A stretch of 64,000 bases of DNA, from NCBI GenBank assembly GCA_963969595.1, contig OZ018409.1, positions 22,538,975-22,602,974 on the forward strand. Direction: 5' to 3'. Position 1 is the first letter of the stretch, and the number at the start of each line of letters is the position of its first letter. The notes beneath the pieces were generated by a model. The model was not told where the DNA came from and ran no database searches. It saw nothing but the letters and a program-made list of their open reading frames with translations. Origin of the DNA: Neckera pumila (taxonomy: Eukaryota > Streptophyta > Bryopsida > Hypnales > Neckeraceae). Both the position numbers and the translations under genes were made by a program. Positions 49,401 through 60,888 of the stretch are shown here, in pieces.

Positions 49401-50348
49401 AGACTACCTCCGGAACCATGGGCTTTCCCAATTGTTGAGAACTTATTCAGTCTAGGCCCCTGGCCATACAAAGCTCTCCAAAAACTCTCCCTCAAGCTCC
49501 AGTCAAATCCTGTTCAATAAGGACACCGCCACTTCGTCATACGGTCCCGCCTGGCGTCATCTCCGAACGATCTGCACCTCGTACTTCTCCACCAAGAAGC
49601 GGATCGCCTCGTATGAAGCTGGGCGAGCAGAAGAAACCCATTCACGGATTAGGCTCATCTTACGAAAGGCAGAGGTGAATCTCCACTTCCAGGTGCGTAA
49701 CACAGCTACGAACATCATCTCTAAATGCACCAGTTTAAGCTCTATGGATTGAAAGTACTTGAATGTAAAGTTGAGAAAGCTTAAGCAATTGAAGAGAGCC
49801 TGAGGATTGAAATCAGCTGATTCTATTTCAAATTGAGTGAGATATTCCTAGTCAAACTGTGTGGATTGATCACTTAGGTTGAACAAGAAGATTGAAGAGA
49901 TTGACAAGAAGCTTGACGAGATAATTGGCTTTGAAGAACGCGAGAAATGGAGTATGAATCAGAATTACAAACCTGGAGCAGTAGACCCGTGAGAGAGACT
50001 TCATTGATTTGCTGTTGTCGACGCCGTCTCACGACGGCTGCGGCACATTGGACCACGAAACCATTCGCGGAGTCGCAATGGTGAGCCTGGAGATTCGAAA
50101 TCTTGCCATTGTTATATTTCATGATCTTGCCAAACCCAATTTACGCATGAATCTAGCTTCAGCCCTGATTTCCACATGAGGCGTGCATCTGTCCCGGAAT
50201 GTCGCTGGCCAACGTCAACATGCCGCATCTCTTCGACTGGCGCTTGCCCGAGGGTAACAAGTCGGAGAGATTTGAAGGCGTCACTGCTCTCCAGTTGAAC
50301 ACTCTGCTCGCTCTTGCAAAACCTCGCAAACCAGCATTTCTCTACTAA
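49401..50348 (+). pseudogene. Cytochrome P450 pseudogene, internally deleted
   Basis: Pieces of a plant P450 appear in the right order. The proline-rich hinge and helix A region reads RLPPEPWAFPIVENLFSLGP and PYKALQKLSLK (about 49405-49495). The helix C region reads TATSSYGPAWRHLRTICTSY (about 49520-49590), followed by EAGRAEETHSRIRLILRKAE and VRNTATNIISK, with a stop near 49751. The helix F/G to H region reads KKIEEIDKKLDEIIGFEERE, then a stop, then DFIDLLLSTPSHDGCGTLDH (49880-50070). The heme region and end read CICPGMSLA, FDWRLPEG and LLALAKPR, with a stop at 50346-50348. The I-helix, ExxR and most of the heme loop are missing. An intact P450 needs about 1.5 kb, so deletions removed roughly 40%. 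P450s are ER-anchored monooxygenases; the substrate of this one is unknown. Confidence 0.85.
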
Positions 50349-50369
50349 TGCCGCTGAAACAAGGCCCTG

Positions 50370-50386
50370 AAACCCTAAACCCTAAA
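50370..50386 (+). repeat. Short telomere-like repeat
   Basis: AAACCCTAAACCCTAAA, just beyond the P450 relic and downstream of the DUF604 gene. It is too short to be a telomere remnant of note; it may be a telo-box. Confidence 0.5.
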
Positions 50387-50816
50387 TCCTAAAACCTGAA
50401 GGTTCAAAGCTCATGATGTCCAGTACCTTATTCCCAAACATCCATACGAAAACCAGCTCTTCTAAACTAATTCCTCTGCAACCACATTCCCGAAGCTGAA
50501 GCCCTAAACATCAATGTGATTGCATTCAGACTCACATGACATTTGCACAAGAAATTCATCAAATTTTGGTCACTCAGATTAGAAAGATGGAATTCAGTTT
50601 ACACCGATGTTGCACCGGTGTGCAAAGTGCGTTAACAAACGCGGAGAACCGGTAACAAATAGGAGACTTAAGGCACCTCCTCTGTACAAAAAATTGGTAA
50701 TACACTGGTTGTTGGCATTGGTGTTCATGTGATTGCGATTGTCTGTCGAATAATCTGTCATCTAAAGCTAATCCTACGCCTGCTGCGTCAAAAATTGAGT
50801 CTGGCTGCACATTGAG

Positions 50817-53800
50817 TCAATAGTTGCTGACAAGCGTTTCGCCGTCTCTGCATTGACCGACATGAATATCGATGTCTTCGTTCTTCCAGCTCCGGACTCG
50901 ACAACAGGACCTCCGCGGCATCTGCACACAAACCCCCGTCACATTTTGAACACAAAAAGCAAACCCCAATAGTGGGTGTCGCCTTTGCCCCGTAGACCAA
51001 AGAACACAGACCTATGGATGCAGATCTCAGTCACAAGAGATAACCACATTGACACCAATATGAACCTAATTCACTTTACGCAATCATAAAATTCTTGAAC
51101 TTCAAGGCAGGGGACCCTTTGCTTTCCATGAATCAAGGCTCCTTTTCACTGTGTAACATCTTGAATGCAAGCTTGCCCATGTATTGTGGGTCACAGTAAC
51201 ACGAATACATTTTTTTGTTATATAGATACAATTGAACGACCCCTCTGCCTTCCCATTCCTATTCAAGAATGTTATGACTCTTTTGATGAAGCGAAACCTT
51301 AAGAAGCCGCTCACAACTGATATACTTCAGAGAAACGCAGAACTTCGCACTTCTGCCTGCGCAACTCTCACAATCCTCCACGACTACTCCTCCGATTTGC
51401 TCAGGAAAAAAACTCAATGCTCAATTAGAATGCAAAATTGCGAACAATTTCCTGGTTTAGGGTTTAGGTTTCCAGTTCAGGGTTTAGAGGAGAGCCGTTA
51501 CCTGATACCATGAGGGGTCAGTCATCTCCTTGACGACGCGGATCCTCTGCACTCCACTCAACGGCATGAGCTTCTCCGCGCACACTTTCTGCGCTTGATT
51601 GGGCTCCCTGGCAAAGAAGCTCTTCATCTTCTTCCCATTTTCCACACTCTGCACCGACTCCATGAAGAATCGCGAGGGGCGTTTACACACATCATCCGGA
51701 TTCGCTCTTGTGTTGAACGGAAACTCCACTTTGCTGGTCTCCCTGTGCCACGAGAGGAACGTCTTCTGCGGGACTTCGAGCTCCCGGGGGGTGATGAAGC
51801 CCTTGTACACGTGCACCGCGTAGCCCCAGGAGACCGTGAATGACCAGCGGCGCGTCTTGTCGTAGCAGATGGACTGCTGCATGATGCTGGCGGCGTCAAG
51901 CTTGGCGGCTCTGAGGAGGTGCTGGAGAGAGCCCAGGCGGGTGTAGTTCGTGTCGACGGTGTGTGGGAAGATGGGGTCGATCAAGTCCAAGTGGTGGATG
52001 GATACAAGTGGAGCGACTGGGTGAGCCGCGAGGATGCCAGAGGCGTCGCCGTGGATGTCGAACTGCAGGGAGGGCACAATATACTCGCGTGAACAAAAGG
52101 CCGGAACAAATTCTCTAAAGTAAAGTCTCCATTGACCATACAGGTGAGATTGGAATTGCGCAAATTGTGAAAACACTTGATCTATTGACATTCGTTTTTT
52201 CTGCAATAATTTCGTAGCGTACCCCAAAATCAATATGCAAAATTTCGACGGTGCAAGTGTCTAGATTGTTGTAGGGAATGGTTCAAAGTTCACCTGTATA
52301 GTGAATGGACCCTCTCTCTTACTATATGGTGAACGTAGGCCTAAAACAATCTGTATTCTCCTGAAAACATTGTTTCGAGGTAGAGGACACTATCGTGTGA
52401 AGATTTTCTGCCTGAAACAATCCATCTCTACTGAAACTATTGTTAAATTTAGAGGATAGTATTGTCTAAAAGTTCCTGGAACGATCTAATTCTACTGAAA
52501 ATCCCGTTTTAAGTGGAGGATACTACTGTCTAAAAGTTCCTGAACGATCTAATTCTACTGAAATCTTGTTTAAGGTAGACGATACTACTGTCTAAAAGTT
52601 CCTGTTCTGAAACAATCTAATGGAAATGAAAATCTTGTATAGAGTAGACGATACTACTGAAAATCTTGTTTTAAGAACCTGACCCATTGACTGACCCCTG
52701 TTACCAACAGCAACTCAATAAGCAACCACTGGATGTAAGCATGACTTGGCACATAATGTCTATGGCCACTGATCTTTGAATGGAAATCAGGGGTAAAATA
52801 CTGGCTCTTCCACACATTGAGTGAGAAAAGAATTCAATATCAAGAGAGTTCGGCTCTAGTAGTACTACCTATAGTGATACCTCCCGTGAGCTCTATTGTG
52901 CGTAACCTCCCAGTGAAATCACTCCTACATCCTGGTTAAAGTGATGGACAGGGTATGCTCTAATAAGAATTGCTTGTGTTTGACTTGAGTAAGCAACAAA
53001 AAGTTGGGTGAAAAAATTCGTGTACTTATCAGCCAATCGCTGTGGTAGCTAGAACATTGGGGGGGTGGGGGGGTGGGGGGCAGAAAAGGGGAGTCACACT
53101 AACCTGATGGAAGCCCGGTTCTTTAGTTAGAGGGATTCCAAGCTCCGCCATGCACGCGTGCATTCGATCGTCGCTTCCAAACAAATGTGGGTACCTGTCA
53201 CAGCACTGACACTCGTCAGAAAACCTAAACCCCCAAAAAAATTAAAAAGAAAAAAATCAAAAAGTAGAGAAAATGTCTTCCACTCTGAATGCTCGGCATT
53301 CTACACCACAACTGGCACCTTTACATGCAATTTTCAGTCATCCCATCTCTGCTTCACCATAACTGGCACTCTTACATGCAATCCATCCTCCATCACCCGC
53401 ACCTCAAACTGAAGCAACCGAAACTGAAGCTACAACAACTTGGGGTTTGAGAAATGAAGGAAACTTGGAGGAAGCAAATCGAAATCTCTTCAAAAGCCTA
53501 GTACTTTAGAACCAACACCCCGGGGCCCTGACAAGGATTTAGAAACAAAATGACGAGTTCTGCAGCTGAAACCACGAACTCTAACAAGACCCCTTCTAAT
53601 TTGCAGGTGCCAATACTCCGCCTCTGTTTCCAATTCTCAATAGCCCACCTCAGAGTCACCTAACCTGACACCTTTGCATGCAATTCCCAATCACCAAAAC
53701 TCTCTACCAAAACCGGTACCGACACATGCAATCCAGAATGCCCCACCTCTACGCCAGAACTGCCACCGATCTAAACTTCACCCTAAGAAGAACGCCAACC

Positions 53801-54661
53801 CCCCCAGAAAAAAATTCAAAAAAAGCAATGATTGAGAGAGCAATCTTGCATCCACCTGGCGAGGCAACTGTCCTGCATCTTGGATAACAACTTCGCCAAC
53901 GGGTAGCTCAGCGCAAACCCCCCTCCGCCAAACGCCATATTGTACGAGAACAGTATATTCTGCAAGTGACTTTCGGAGTTTCCCCCCACATAGTACATCT
54001 GCGTATGATCATACTTCGACAGGACCTCCACCAGATTCTCCGGAAAGAACAGCGTATCATCATCCCCCAACACAATCCAGTCCACCTCCTCCAAGCCCAA
54101 CCGAAACGTCTCACTCACAATGCGTGAGATTCGAATCGCACTTCGCCACCCGTTCTTATACGTATACTCGAACTTCGACGTGTTGCCCGAGACTTTCCAT
54201 TTCGGGAAGCTCCTTTGGTCCCACTTCTCCCCATTGCCAGGGATGGAGTCCAGCCACACGAACCCTCGCAAAGAAGGCTTCCACCAGAGCTTGATGTACT
54301 CTTTGCGCTTGCTCCACATGTCGGCGGCGGCGGCGATGCCGAAGACGATCCGGGAGGCGTCGGTGCGGGAAGAGGACGGGCGGGGTAGGGTGGGGGTGGG
54401 AGTGGGGGTGAACGAATTTTCTAGGGCCATAAGGTCGGACTGGGGCTTGAGGAAGTTATACTCTGGTGTAGTTCGATCATGGGAAGAAGGGGTGCAAGAG
54501 GAAGGGGGACAGGGGTTCCAGCACGGGCGGTGGTAGGACATGAGGGCGAAGGAGAGGGTGTAGACGAGGGCGCAGGCGCAGGCCATGGCGATGGCGAAGC
54601 GGATCTTGGTGTAGTGTGGAGGGGAGGGAGCATCGGCGAGTTTTGTGGATCCGGGCGCCAT
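50817..54661 (-). CDS. DUF604 family glycosyltransferase (Fringe-like), 520 aa, 4 exons
   Basis: Exons: 53856-54661, 53104-53194, 51502-52062, 50817-50921, all joining in frame with GT..AG introns. The product is a type II membrane protein with a short basic N-terminus, a transmembrane anchor at residues 22-42 and a proline/threonine-rich stem (about 85-100). The catalytic domain has WIVLGDDDTLFF with the DDD metal-binding motif at 200-202, the GGGGFALSYPLA block (246-257), YPHLFGSDDRMHACMAELGI, the HPVAPLVS-HHLD block and a closing PRRSCC motif. All are hallmarks of plant DUF604 proteins of the Fringe/beta-1,3-glycosyltransferase clan (GT31-like). Family length is about 500 residues. It most likely acts in the Golgi lumen; donor and acceptor sugars are unknown. 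The start is the first ATG before the anchor. It looks intact. Confidence 0.92.
51454..51487 (-). promoter_or_regulatory. Telo-box-like sequence at start of DUF604 intron 3
   Basis: GGTTTAGGGTTTAGG and a nearby GGGTTTAG lie just downstream of exon 3 in the gene's direction. They are the reverse complement of AAACCCTAA telo-boxes. Function within an intron is unknown. Confidence 0.35.
52331..52680 (-). repeat. Intronic minisatellite, ~65-bp units, about five copies
   Basis: Units share ATCTAATTCTACTGAAAATC, then TTGTTT(T)AAGGTAGA, GGATACTACTGTCTAAAAG and TTCCTG. The middle copies (52435-52610) are the most alike and the outer ones are diverged. The array lies wholly within intron 2 of the DUF604 gene. 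Confidence 0.75.
53059..53080 (+). repeat. G-run (three runs of six to seven G) in DUF604 intron 2
   Basis: GGGGGGGTGGGGGGGTGGGGGG, preceded by TT and followed by CAGAAAAGGGG. With the downstream G4 run it could form a G-quadruplex on the plus strand. It lies 24-45 bases inside intron 2 from the exon 2 donor, so the pre-mRNA would carry a C-run there. Confidence 0.7.
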
Positions 54662-55600
54662 TGTGGAGAGCGAGAGAGGAGGAGGAGGATTGATTTGAAG
54701 CTGAAAAGCTAGACTTCACTGACGGGGGTGGGGGGGTCGAGCGATGGAGAAGCTTACTTGATGTGCATGTGGTGGACACGGGAAGTGACGACCAGTCGAT
54801 GGACTGCACGCGGAAAATATGAAGACATTGGGAAAGTAGCGACGCAGGTGATGCGTGTTGCGACCGGGAGAGTCTTCAACGGGGTGGTGAGATCACTGGC
54901 GGCTCTCCCGAGGTGGTATCACGGCCGCTTGACTGCCTGCCACTGCAACCACCAGCACACAAACAAAACAAAACGGCGTCTTTCAGCTCAAGCAAAGGCA
55001 ACAAGAGAGATCATATCTGCGCATCTATCAAACTCGCAACAGTGCAAAACAGCTGCTGCTGCTACTACTCACTCCTGCATGCAACCCCCCCGATCGAAGC
55101 CGAGCCTAGCTTACTCACATTGTCACCTCAGTCAAACCAGAGTCTTTACTCTCACAACTGAGACCCACCCCCATTCCAAATCCATCCAAGCACCGCCTTT
55201 TATCCCCCTCCCAAGAATCTAACGCTCCCCTCCGACAATGCTAAACCCAAACACCACATTCAAAACCAGGAGCACCCTCCACAACCCAACCCAACTGAGC
55301 GTTGAAGCCGTCACCGAAACGCAACCGTCACCCAGTCTCTCGTTCTCCCATGATGTCACCACTCAAACTCACTTCATAAGTAGAGCTCCTATGATGATGT
55401 CCACCGGTTCCGATTCCACGCAGAAAGTCACCAAAGATTGCCCAAAGCTCCAGATCCAAACAGCAGACACTCAAAGCGCCCTCCACGCCCTTGAGACTGG
55501 AGAGACGGCGGCACCAGAACCGAACAGAACAGAATAGACGGAGCAATGACGGAAGGACGGAAGGGATGGCTACTAAGTGAAGTTATTGTTTAGTGTGGTG
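54662..55600. other. DUF604 upstream region, GC-richer
   Basis: This 0.9 kb upstream of the DUF604 start has a higher GC content than other intergenic DNA and several overlapping open frames (54728-55222, 55238-55537) with no recognisable domain. I read it as 5' untranslated region and promoter. Confidence 0.45.
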
Positions 55601-55971
55601 CAGGAATTATCATTACCTTGTTACAGGACAAATCTCTGTGTGTGGGCTGAAGCTCATTGATGTCGGTCCAGTTGGCCAGAGTGGACGTCGAGCAAAAGGA
55701 GGGGCCGGGGATGGAGAGCTTCGGCTAAACTGGCCGAAAACGCGGCTATAGCGCTGTGCACCTGCGTTGACGGAAGCACACGCCTTGTGTGTGTTGAGAC
55801 TACACTCCTACAGTGAGGGTGGCCATGGCTGGCGTCGCAGGAATCCATGGCGGATTCGTAGCTATTTCGAGACTTTTAGTTCTCTGATGAGGTGTGATAA
55901 GCAGGGTGCATTATTCTTATTAACGTTGGCAACAGTCTGCCCCTTGGAATCCGGAAATCATAACATTGGAT
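55601..55971. other. Intergenic DNA, unassigned open frames
   Basis: GC-balanced stretch with short open frames on both strands (for example 55767-55979). None has a recognisable domain or credible start context. Confidence 0.4.
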
Positions 55972-56373
55972 TAAGGTAGGATGCTCTAAAAGCGACCACT
56001 TAAGGGTCTCGTAGGTTTGCATGATTAGGAATACTTTTCACCCATTTTTCAGAGAAAGAAAAAATGGATGCCAAACTTAAGACAAGTGGTTTCATATTTT
56101 TTGAAGCATTTTTGAATTAGTTATGAATTTCCTAAGATTTTTGTTGTAGGTACCTATTTGTGACCCTAGGTCTTCCAAAATGCTTCCACTTACAACTTCT
56201 AAAGTGATTTGAGAAAATTAAGGCCAATGACTAGCTCTTGCAATAAAGAACACTTTTTTATAGATTCAATCAAAGAATCAAGTGGTCCATTTAAAGACCA
56301 CCTCCTATCCATTATGTACCATTTTATAGGGTCAATTTGAAGAAGTCTGTTGCTTTTAGGGTAGAATACCTTA
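55972..56373. mobile_element. MITE with TAAGGTA ends (402 bp)
   Basis: The left end TAAGGTAGGATGCTCTAAAA plus GCGACCAC, and the reverse complement of the right end, TAAGGTATTCTACCCTAAAA plus GCAACAGAC, are related inverted ends with TA at the tips. The interior matches both arms of 58908-60249 (CAAGTGGTTTCATATTTTTT, CTATTTGTGACCCTAGGTCT, CTCTTGCAATAAA). Confidence 0.65.
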
Positions 56374-56414
56374 CCAGGCAATGCTAGGAAGGTGTTTTGC
56401 TTTGCTCCATACCG

Positions 56415-56655
56415 GCTACAATGTTCGGAAAAAAATGGCAACTAATTCAATGTTACCTGGTGGAATTGGGAAAAAAAATGGTTGCAATTTGAAAACATTG
56501 GCAAAAAAACAATGAAAAGATCTATAAAATTTCTATTTTGTGGATAAAATAGAAAAAATAACCGGACTCTATACTTGAAAAAACAGCTTTGTTTGGGAAT
56601 CGAAGGAAAATAGCCAATGAAACTCCAAAAAAATTCGAACGTTGACCGGCTAGGA
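56415..56655. mobile_element. Diverged relative of the hAT-like MITE
   Basis: The interior aligns with 48321-48546 (TTTGAAAACAT, AAATTTCT(A/G)TTTTGT, AATAACCGGACTC, ACTTGA, AAACAG). The ends CCGGCTACAATGTTCGG and GAACGTTGACCGG are degenerate inverted repeats. I found no clean 8-bp duplication, so this is an old copy. Confidence 0.5.
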
Positions 56656-56699
56656 GGAACTTATCAATTAATTTGATCTTCAAAGATTGGACATAGTTG

Positions 56700-57850
56700 A
56701 GGAACCATTCATAAGAGCATCTCCATCAGTTCACAAGGAAATAGACACAAGAAAGGATAATTGCCATGTGGACCCTACCTGTTGTGCCACGCCTTTTAAT
56801 CGGGCCTCCACTAGAAGGCATGAAACATGCCCCTGTGCAAGAATAGAACCTCAGATCCAAAGCAAGCACTTAAAGATCATGTGATGTAGCCATCCTAAGG
56901 TCTCCTTCTTTACATTGACTTTTTAGGGGAATTGTCTGTTTTCTACAAAAGGAAGTGGGGCTACAAATTGGAAGCTCTTTTCAAGTTTTTTCTCATGAGA
57001 TGCACAGCTAGGTCAAATGTGCAGGAAAAAATGGAATATGTCTCGAAAACAAGTTTGGAGATACCGCAATAAAAAACCTCTATAGCATGTGAACAAGGTG
57101 AATTTTGAGGGATTATTACCTAGGGAGTCAAATCCCCGGCAATAGAGCTTCAAAACATAGACAAATTGTTTGAGTTGTTACTATAGCAAGTGAAGGCAAG
57201 ATTTGCAAGTGGATAGAAGATGCTCTTAAAACCACCGTACATGTGAATGTTGAATGAATATTGGTTGACAGGTTGTAGTAGTAAGTGACTGAGTGGCTCA
57301 CGAGATCATTTTTGAACACATTGGAAATTGAAAAGTATAAATTTTTTTTAAATTGTTGGTACTATTCTTCAATACAAAACATATAGTAGTATATTCACAC
57401 TTGGTCTAAGATGTGACCATAGTAGATAGAGTCTTTAGAATGAATTTACATTAATATGCTTTTCAATGAGATTTACATTGTTCACGTTGTACATGAAGGT
57501 CAATTTCAGCATGAAAGTACTTGAATTTCCACCCCAAATTGGGAAAGGTGTATAAAATTCTCCATCCATTATGGAATTTTGACGGAATCATTATAATCTT
57601 TTACATGTGGATTAAGAGATTTTATTGTTTGATCTTGAGGGGCCAAGTAAAAATTTGACAGCAATTTGAAGGATTTCAATCCTCTTTTTATGGGTCTTTT
57701 ACATGTTACATCTAAGAATATGTTCATAAAAAATAAGGTTAATGGACATAGCATGTATAATCAAAATCAATTCAGGGGTTTTCAAAATCTACTCTACAAT
57801 TATATTAAATGAATTCCGTACTATGATTTTTCTCCCAAGTCATTGTACGT
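56700..57850. other. Intergenic DNA
   Basis: TAAGAGCATCTCCATCAGT at about 56714 matches the inverted word at 45287-45305 and is typical of plant MITE ends. No gene is recognised. Confidence 0.45.
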
Positions 57851-57970
57851 ATTTATGATTCTTTTATTCAAGATTTTGCTTGTCTCTTAGAGCTCTTAAC
57901 ACTACAATAGAAAATCAAGATAATTAATGACCCCCTTTTATACAAAATCTTGAATAAAAGAATCATAAAT
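57851..57970. repeat. Perfect 28-bp inverted repeat, 64-base spacer
   Basis: The arms 57851-57878 (starts ATTTATGATTCTTTTATTCA) and 57943-57970 (starts CAAAATCTTGAATAAAAGAA) are exact reverse complements over 28 bases. The spacer is 64 bases. There are no obvious target duplications. Confidence 0.85.
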
Positions 57971-58207
57971 ATTATTTTTGAAATTGATCCTAAAAACATA
58001 TATATACACAAAAGAATGCTCACTTGAAAAGAAACATGTAAAATTAGAAATGTGGTGCAATTTTCTTTACCTTCAAAGTTTTGGAGACATCCCAAAATGC
58101 ATTCAATATTGGGCTTTTGGGCTTATAGGCGTATGTATTTTGTGGTCTCTTTTCCATTGATAATTTTTTCCTTCAATCTACAAAGGAAAATATTTGAAAT
58201 CAAACTT

Positions 58208-58617
58208 TAAGGTAGAGCCACCCATTCCCAACCAATGATCCATTCCCAACCTATTGGTGCACGTATTTTTGACCAAGCTTAGAATGTTTTTTTTTTTTCC
58301 TTTTCAAGGTTGGAACTAATGAATACATGACACATGTCCCAAGTTGTGAGAAAGAAAGTAGGAAATAATGATTAGGGAAACAATTATTCAATGATCGGCA
58401 TTGGAAGAGTCTAGAGGTTGGCCATGGGTCTGGAGCACTTTTTGCCTCCCAAAATTCATAGTAATTTCAGTTCAAGCGCTAAAATTACCATTTTTTTTGC
58501 AATCCTTATCATTTTTATTGGTTTACCTCTGAAAAATATTTGTTTTGCCTTCACTACTCCAGATCATGTTGGAATTCCTTATTCAGTTGGTTATGGGTGG
58601 CTGAGTGGCTCTACCTT
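58208..58617. mobile_element. MITE with TAAGGTAGAGCCACC ends, copy A (410 bp)
   Basis: The left end TAAGGTAGAGCCACCCATTC and the reverse complement of the right end, AAGGTAGAGCCACTCAGCC, match. It aligns along its length with 60488-60888 (GCACGTATTTTT, ACCAAGCTTAGAAT, CATGACACAT, CTCCAGATCATGTT). The 78-residue open frame at its right end is chance. Confidence 0.7.
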
Positions 58618-58793
58618 CGTCAGAAAAGTTTGCAATAAGGGACTGAGGGGGTAATCTGTTGTCAGTCAGTACCAGATATACACAATGATGTCTGGTGAGG
58701 TCAAATACGGACTGCTGTAAGTTAGGGTACAATACCCTGATGTCTTATTGTGGGAAGATCAATGGATGGTTTGTATGGTACCAAATTCCAAAC

Positions 58794-58824
58794 TTCAATT
58801 CTACTGTTTTGAATAGTAGAATTG
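58794..58824. repeat. Short hairpin, 11-bp stem
   Basis: TCAATTCTACT and AGTAGAATTGA pair perfectly around GTTTTGAAT. It may be only a local palindrome. Confidence 0.5.
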
Positions 58825-58907
58825 AGATTCTGGCAGAATATTGGATATGGACACGTAACAATACAAACCGCGTTCAATAAGAATGGTGTAACTGGGAGGC
58901 TCTGTCT

Positions 58908-60249
58908 TAAGGTAACATGCTCTAAAAGCGACCATTTAACTTAGGAAGGATGCTGCGGGTAATAAATGTCCCATAAATGATAAAGAATTCTCTAATGTAG
59001 GACAAAACGACACTAAATAGGGGTATTAAGGGGACCAAAAAATTAAAGCTGGACCTTTCTTTAGAAATTGTACATATTTGAGACAAGATGTACAACCCAT
59101 GGTAGATATTTATATAGTGTAGGATGTCGATTAATTAGTATGGGTTCCCTTAATAACCCTACTTAGTGTACACAAAATAGTGAAATCAGATTGCTCCATA
59201 CTAATTTCTCGACATTCAACACTACATAACATTAGAAGGGATTGTATGGGGTGGGGGGGTTAAAGGGCCATTTCAAACTGTTCCCCTAATGTTGTTCCCA
59301 TGGGAGATCAAGAAACATCGGCTGTCAATTTTTATTTTTTATTTTTTTAAATCTTTTCTTAAATCTTTTTTAAATCTAAAATGAAAAAAAAAGCAATTTT
59401 TTTTTTGATGTGGCAGTCGTTCTGCCACGTCACGCAACAGCTACAAGGCTGTTCCCCCAACCTTGGCAGCCCAGGGAACTCACAACCCTTCAAAGGGGCT
59501 GAAAATCATCTAATGATATGTACAATCATTGCAGAAGCATGCAGTAGTGAAGGAACTATGTGTGTTGTATGGGTTGGTGCAGTGTTCATGGCTCATGTTT
59601 AGAAAATTGCATGCGCCTCTATGTGGACAAGCAATGGCTCATGAGCTAACTTCTGTTAGTGAAGGCAACCTAATTGTTGAGGCAACCCATTTTCACTATT
59701 TTGTATACAACTCTTCATCTTTAGAATTTTCTATAGAAAGTAGAGAACATCTACAATAGCTTGACTTCCAATGAATACTTTTGGATTTTTTTTATTCCAA
59801 TCAATGACTCTCACGGTTACACAATATATGATTTCCGGGGTCACTTCCCGCGTCGTTTTAAGGTTAAGCCTTTTTCATAGGTTTCTATGAACAAAAATAT
59901 TTTATCGATCATTTTTCAAAGAAAGAAAAATAGATGCAAAACATAACTCAAGTGGTTTCATATTTTTTGAAGTATTTTTGAAGTATTTTTGAATTATTCA
60001 TGAATTTCAAAGATTTATGTTGTAGGCATCTATTTGTGACCCTAGGTCTCTCAATATTTGTTCACTTGCATCTTCTAAAAAGACTTGACAAAATCAAGGC
60101 CAATGATTGGCTCTTGCAATAAATAATACTTTTCTCTCAATTCTCTTAGTGGCTAAAGTGGTCCATTTAAGGACCATCCATATTCATTTAAGGACCTAAA
60201 TATAGGGTCCATTTGAAGAGGCTTGTCGCTTTAACATTAGACTACTTTA
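58908..60249. mobile_element. Longer TAAGGTA-ended element with nested insertion (1.34 kb)
   Basis: The left end TAAGGTAACATGCTCTAAAA plus GCGACC and the reverse complement of the right end, TAAAGTAGTCTAATGTTAAA plus GCGAC, match the ends of 55972-56373. Its right part (59900-60249) aligns with that MITE. The extra ~0.9 kb (about 58950-59830) looks like nested material. It includes a hairpin (59110-59228, arms around GTGTAGGATGTCGA and TCGACATTCAACAC) and GC-richer DNA at 59400-59500. Confidence 0.5.
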
Positions 60250-60487
60250 GGTGACCAACAATATTAACTTATTGATGGTGAATAGTGGAGAAACTTTAAA
60301 AAAATATTGTTTATTGAGAGTCGAATCCCACATCCCGGCTCCAATCAAATCCCGAACGCATTGTGCAATGTGAATATGGTCGTAGATAGGATTTAAAATA
60401 CTTGGATTCACATAGTCAATGCCATAGTCTCTACGTAAAGGATAAAATCCAATAAAAACATAAATGTACTTCTCAAATGAAATGAAT

Positions 60488-60888
60488 TGAGGTAGAGCCA
60501 CCCATTCCCGACCAGTGACCCATTTCCAACTTATAGATGCACGTATTTTTTACCAAGCTTAGAATTTTTATTTTTTTTCCTTTTCAAGGTTAGAACTAAT
60601 AAATACATGACACATCTCCCAAGTTGTAAGAAAGAAAGTAGAAAACGATGATTAGAAAAAAAGTTATTGAATGGTCAAAATTGAAAGAATCTAGAGGTTG
60701 ACCATAGGTCTAGAGTACTTTTTGCCTCTCACCATTCATAGTAATTTCAGTTCAAGCAATAAATTACCAATTCTTTTGCAATCCTTGACATTTCTATCGA
60801 TGTACCTCTAAAAATATTTGTTTTGCTTTCACTACTCCAGATCATGTTGAAATTCCTTATTTAGTTGGTTATAGGTGGCTCTATCTTA
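60488..60888. mobile_element. MITE with TAAGGTAGAGCCACC ends, copy B (401 bp)
   Basis: The left end TGAGGTAGAGCCACCCATTC and the reverse complement of the right end, TAAGATAGAGCCACCTATAA, match. It is about 80% alike to 58208-58617 by eye, 2.28 kb away in the same orientation. It has no coding capacity. Confidence 0.7.

Noticed and set aside
51599..52096. Several frames overlapping DUF604 exon 3
   Set aside because: Shadows of the exon caused by its GC-rich coding sequence.
54120..55537. Frames 54120-54536, 54479-54712, 54728-55222, 55238-55537 as genes
   Set aside because: The first two are antisense to DUF604 exon 1. The others are GC-rich upstream sequence with proline/threonine-biased text and no domain.
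58418..58654. 78-residue plus frame with a hydrophobic stretch as a small membrane protein
   Set aside because: It lies across the right part of a MITE whose second copy (60488-60888) does not keep the frame.
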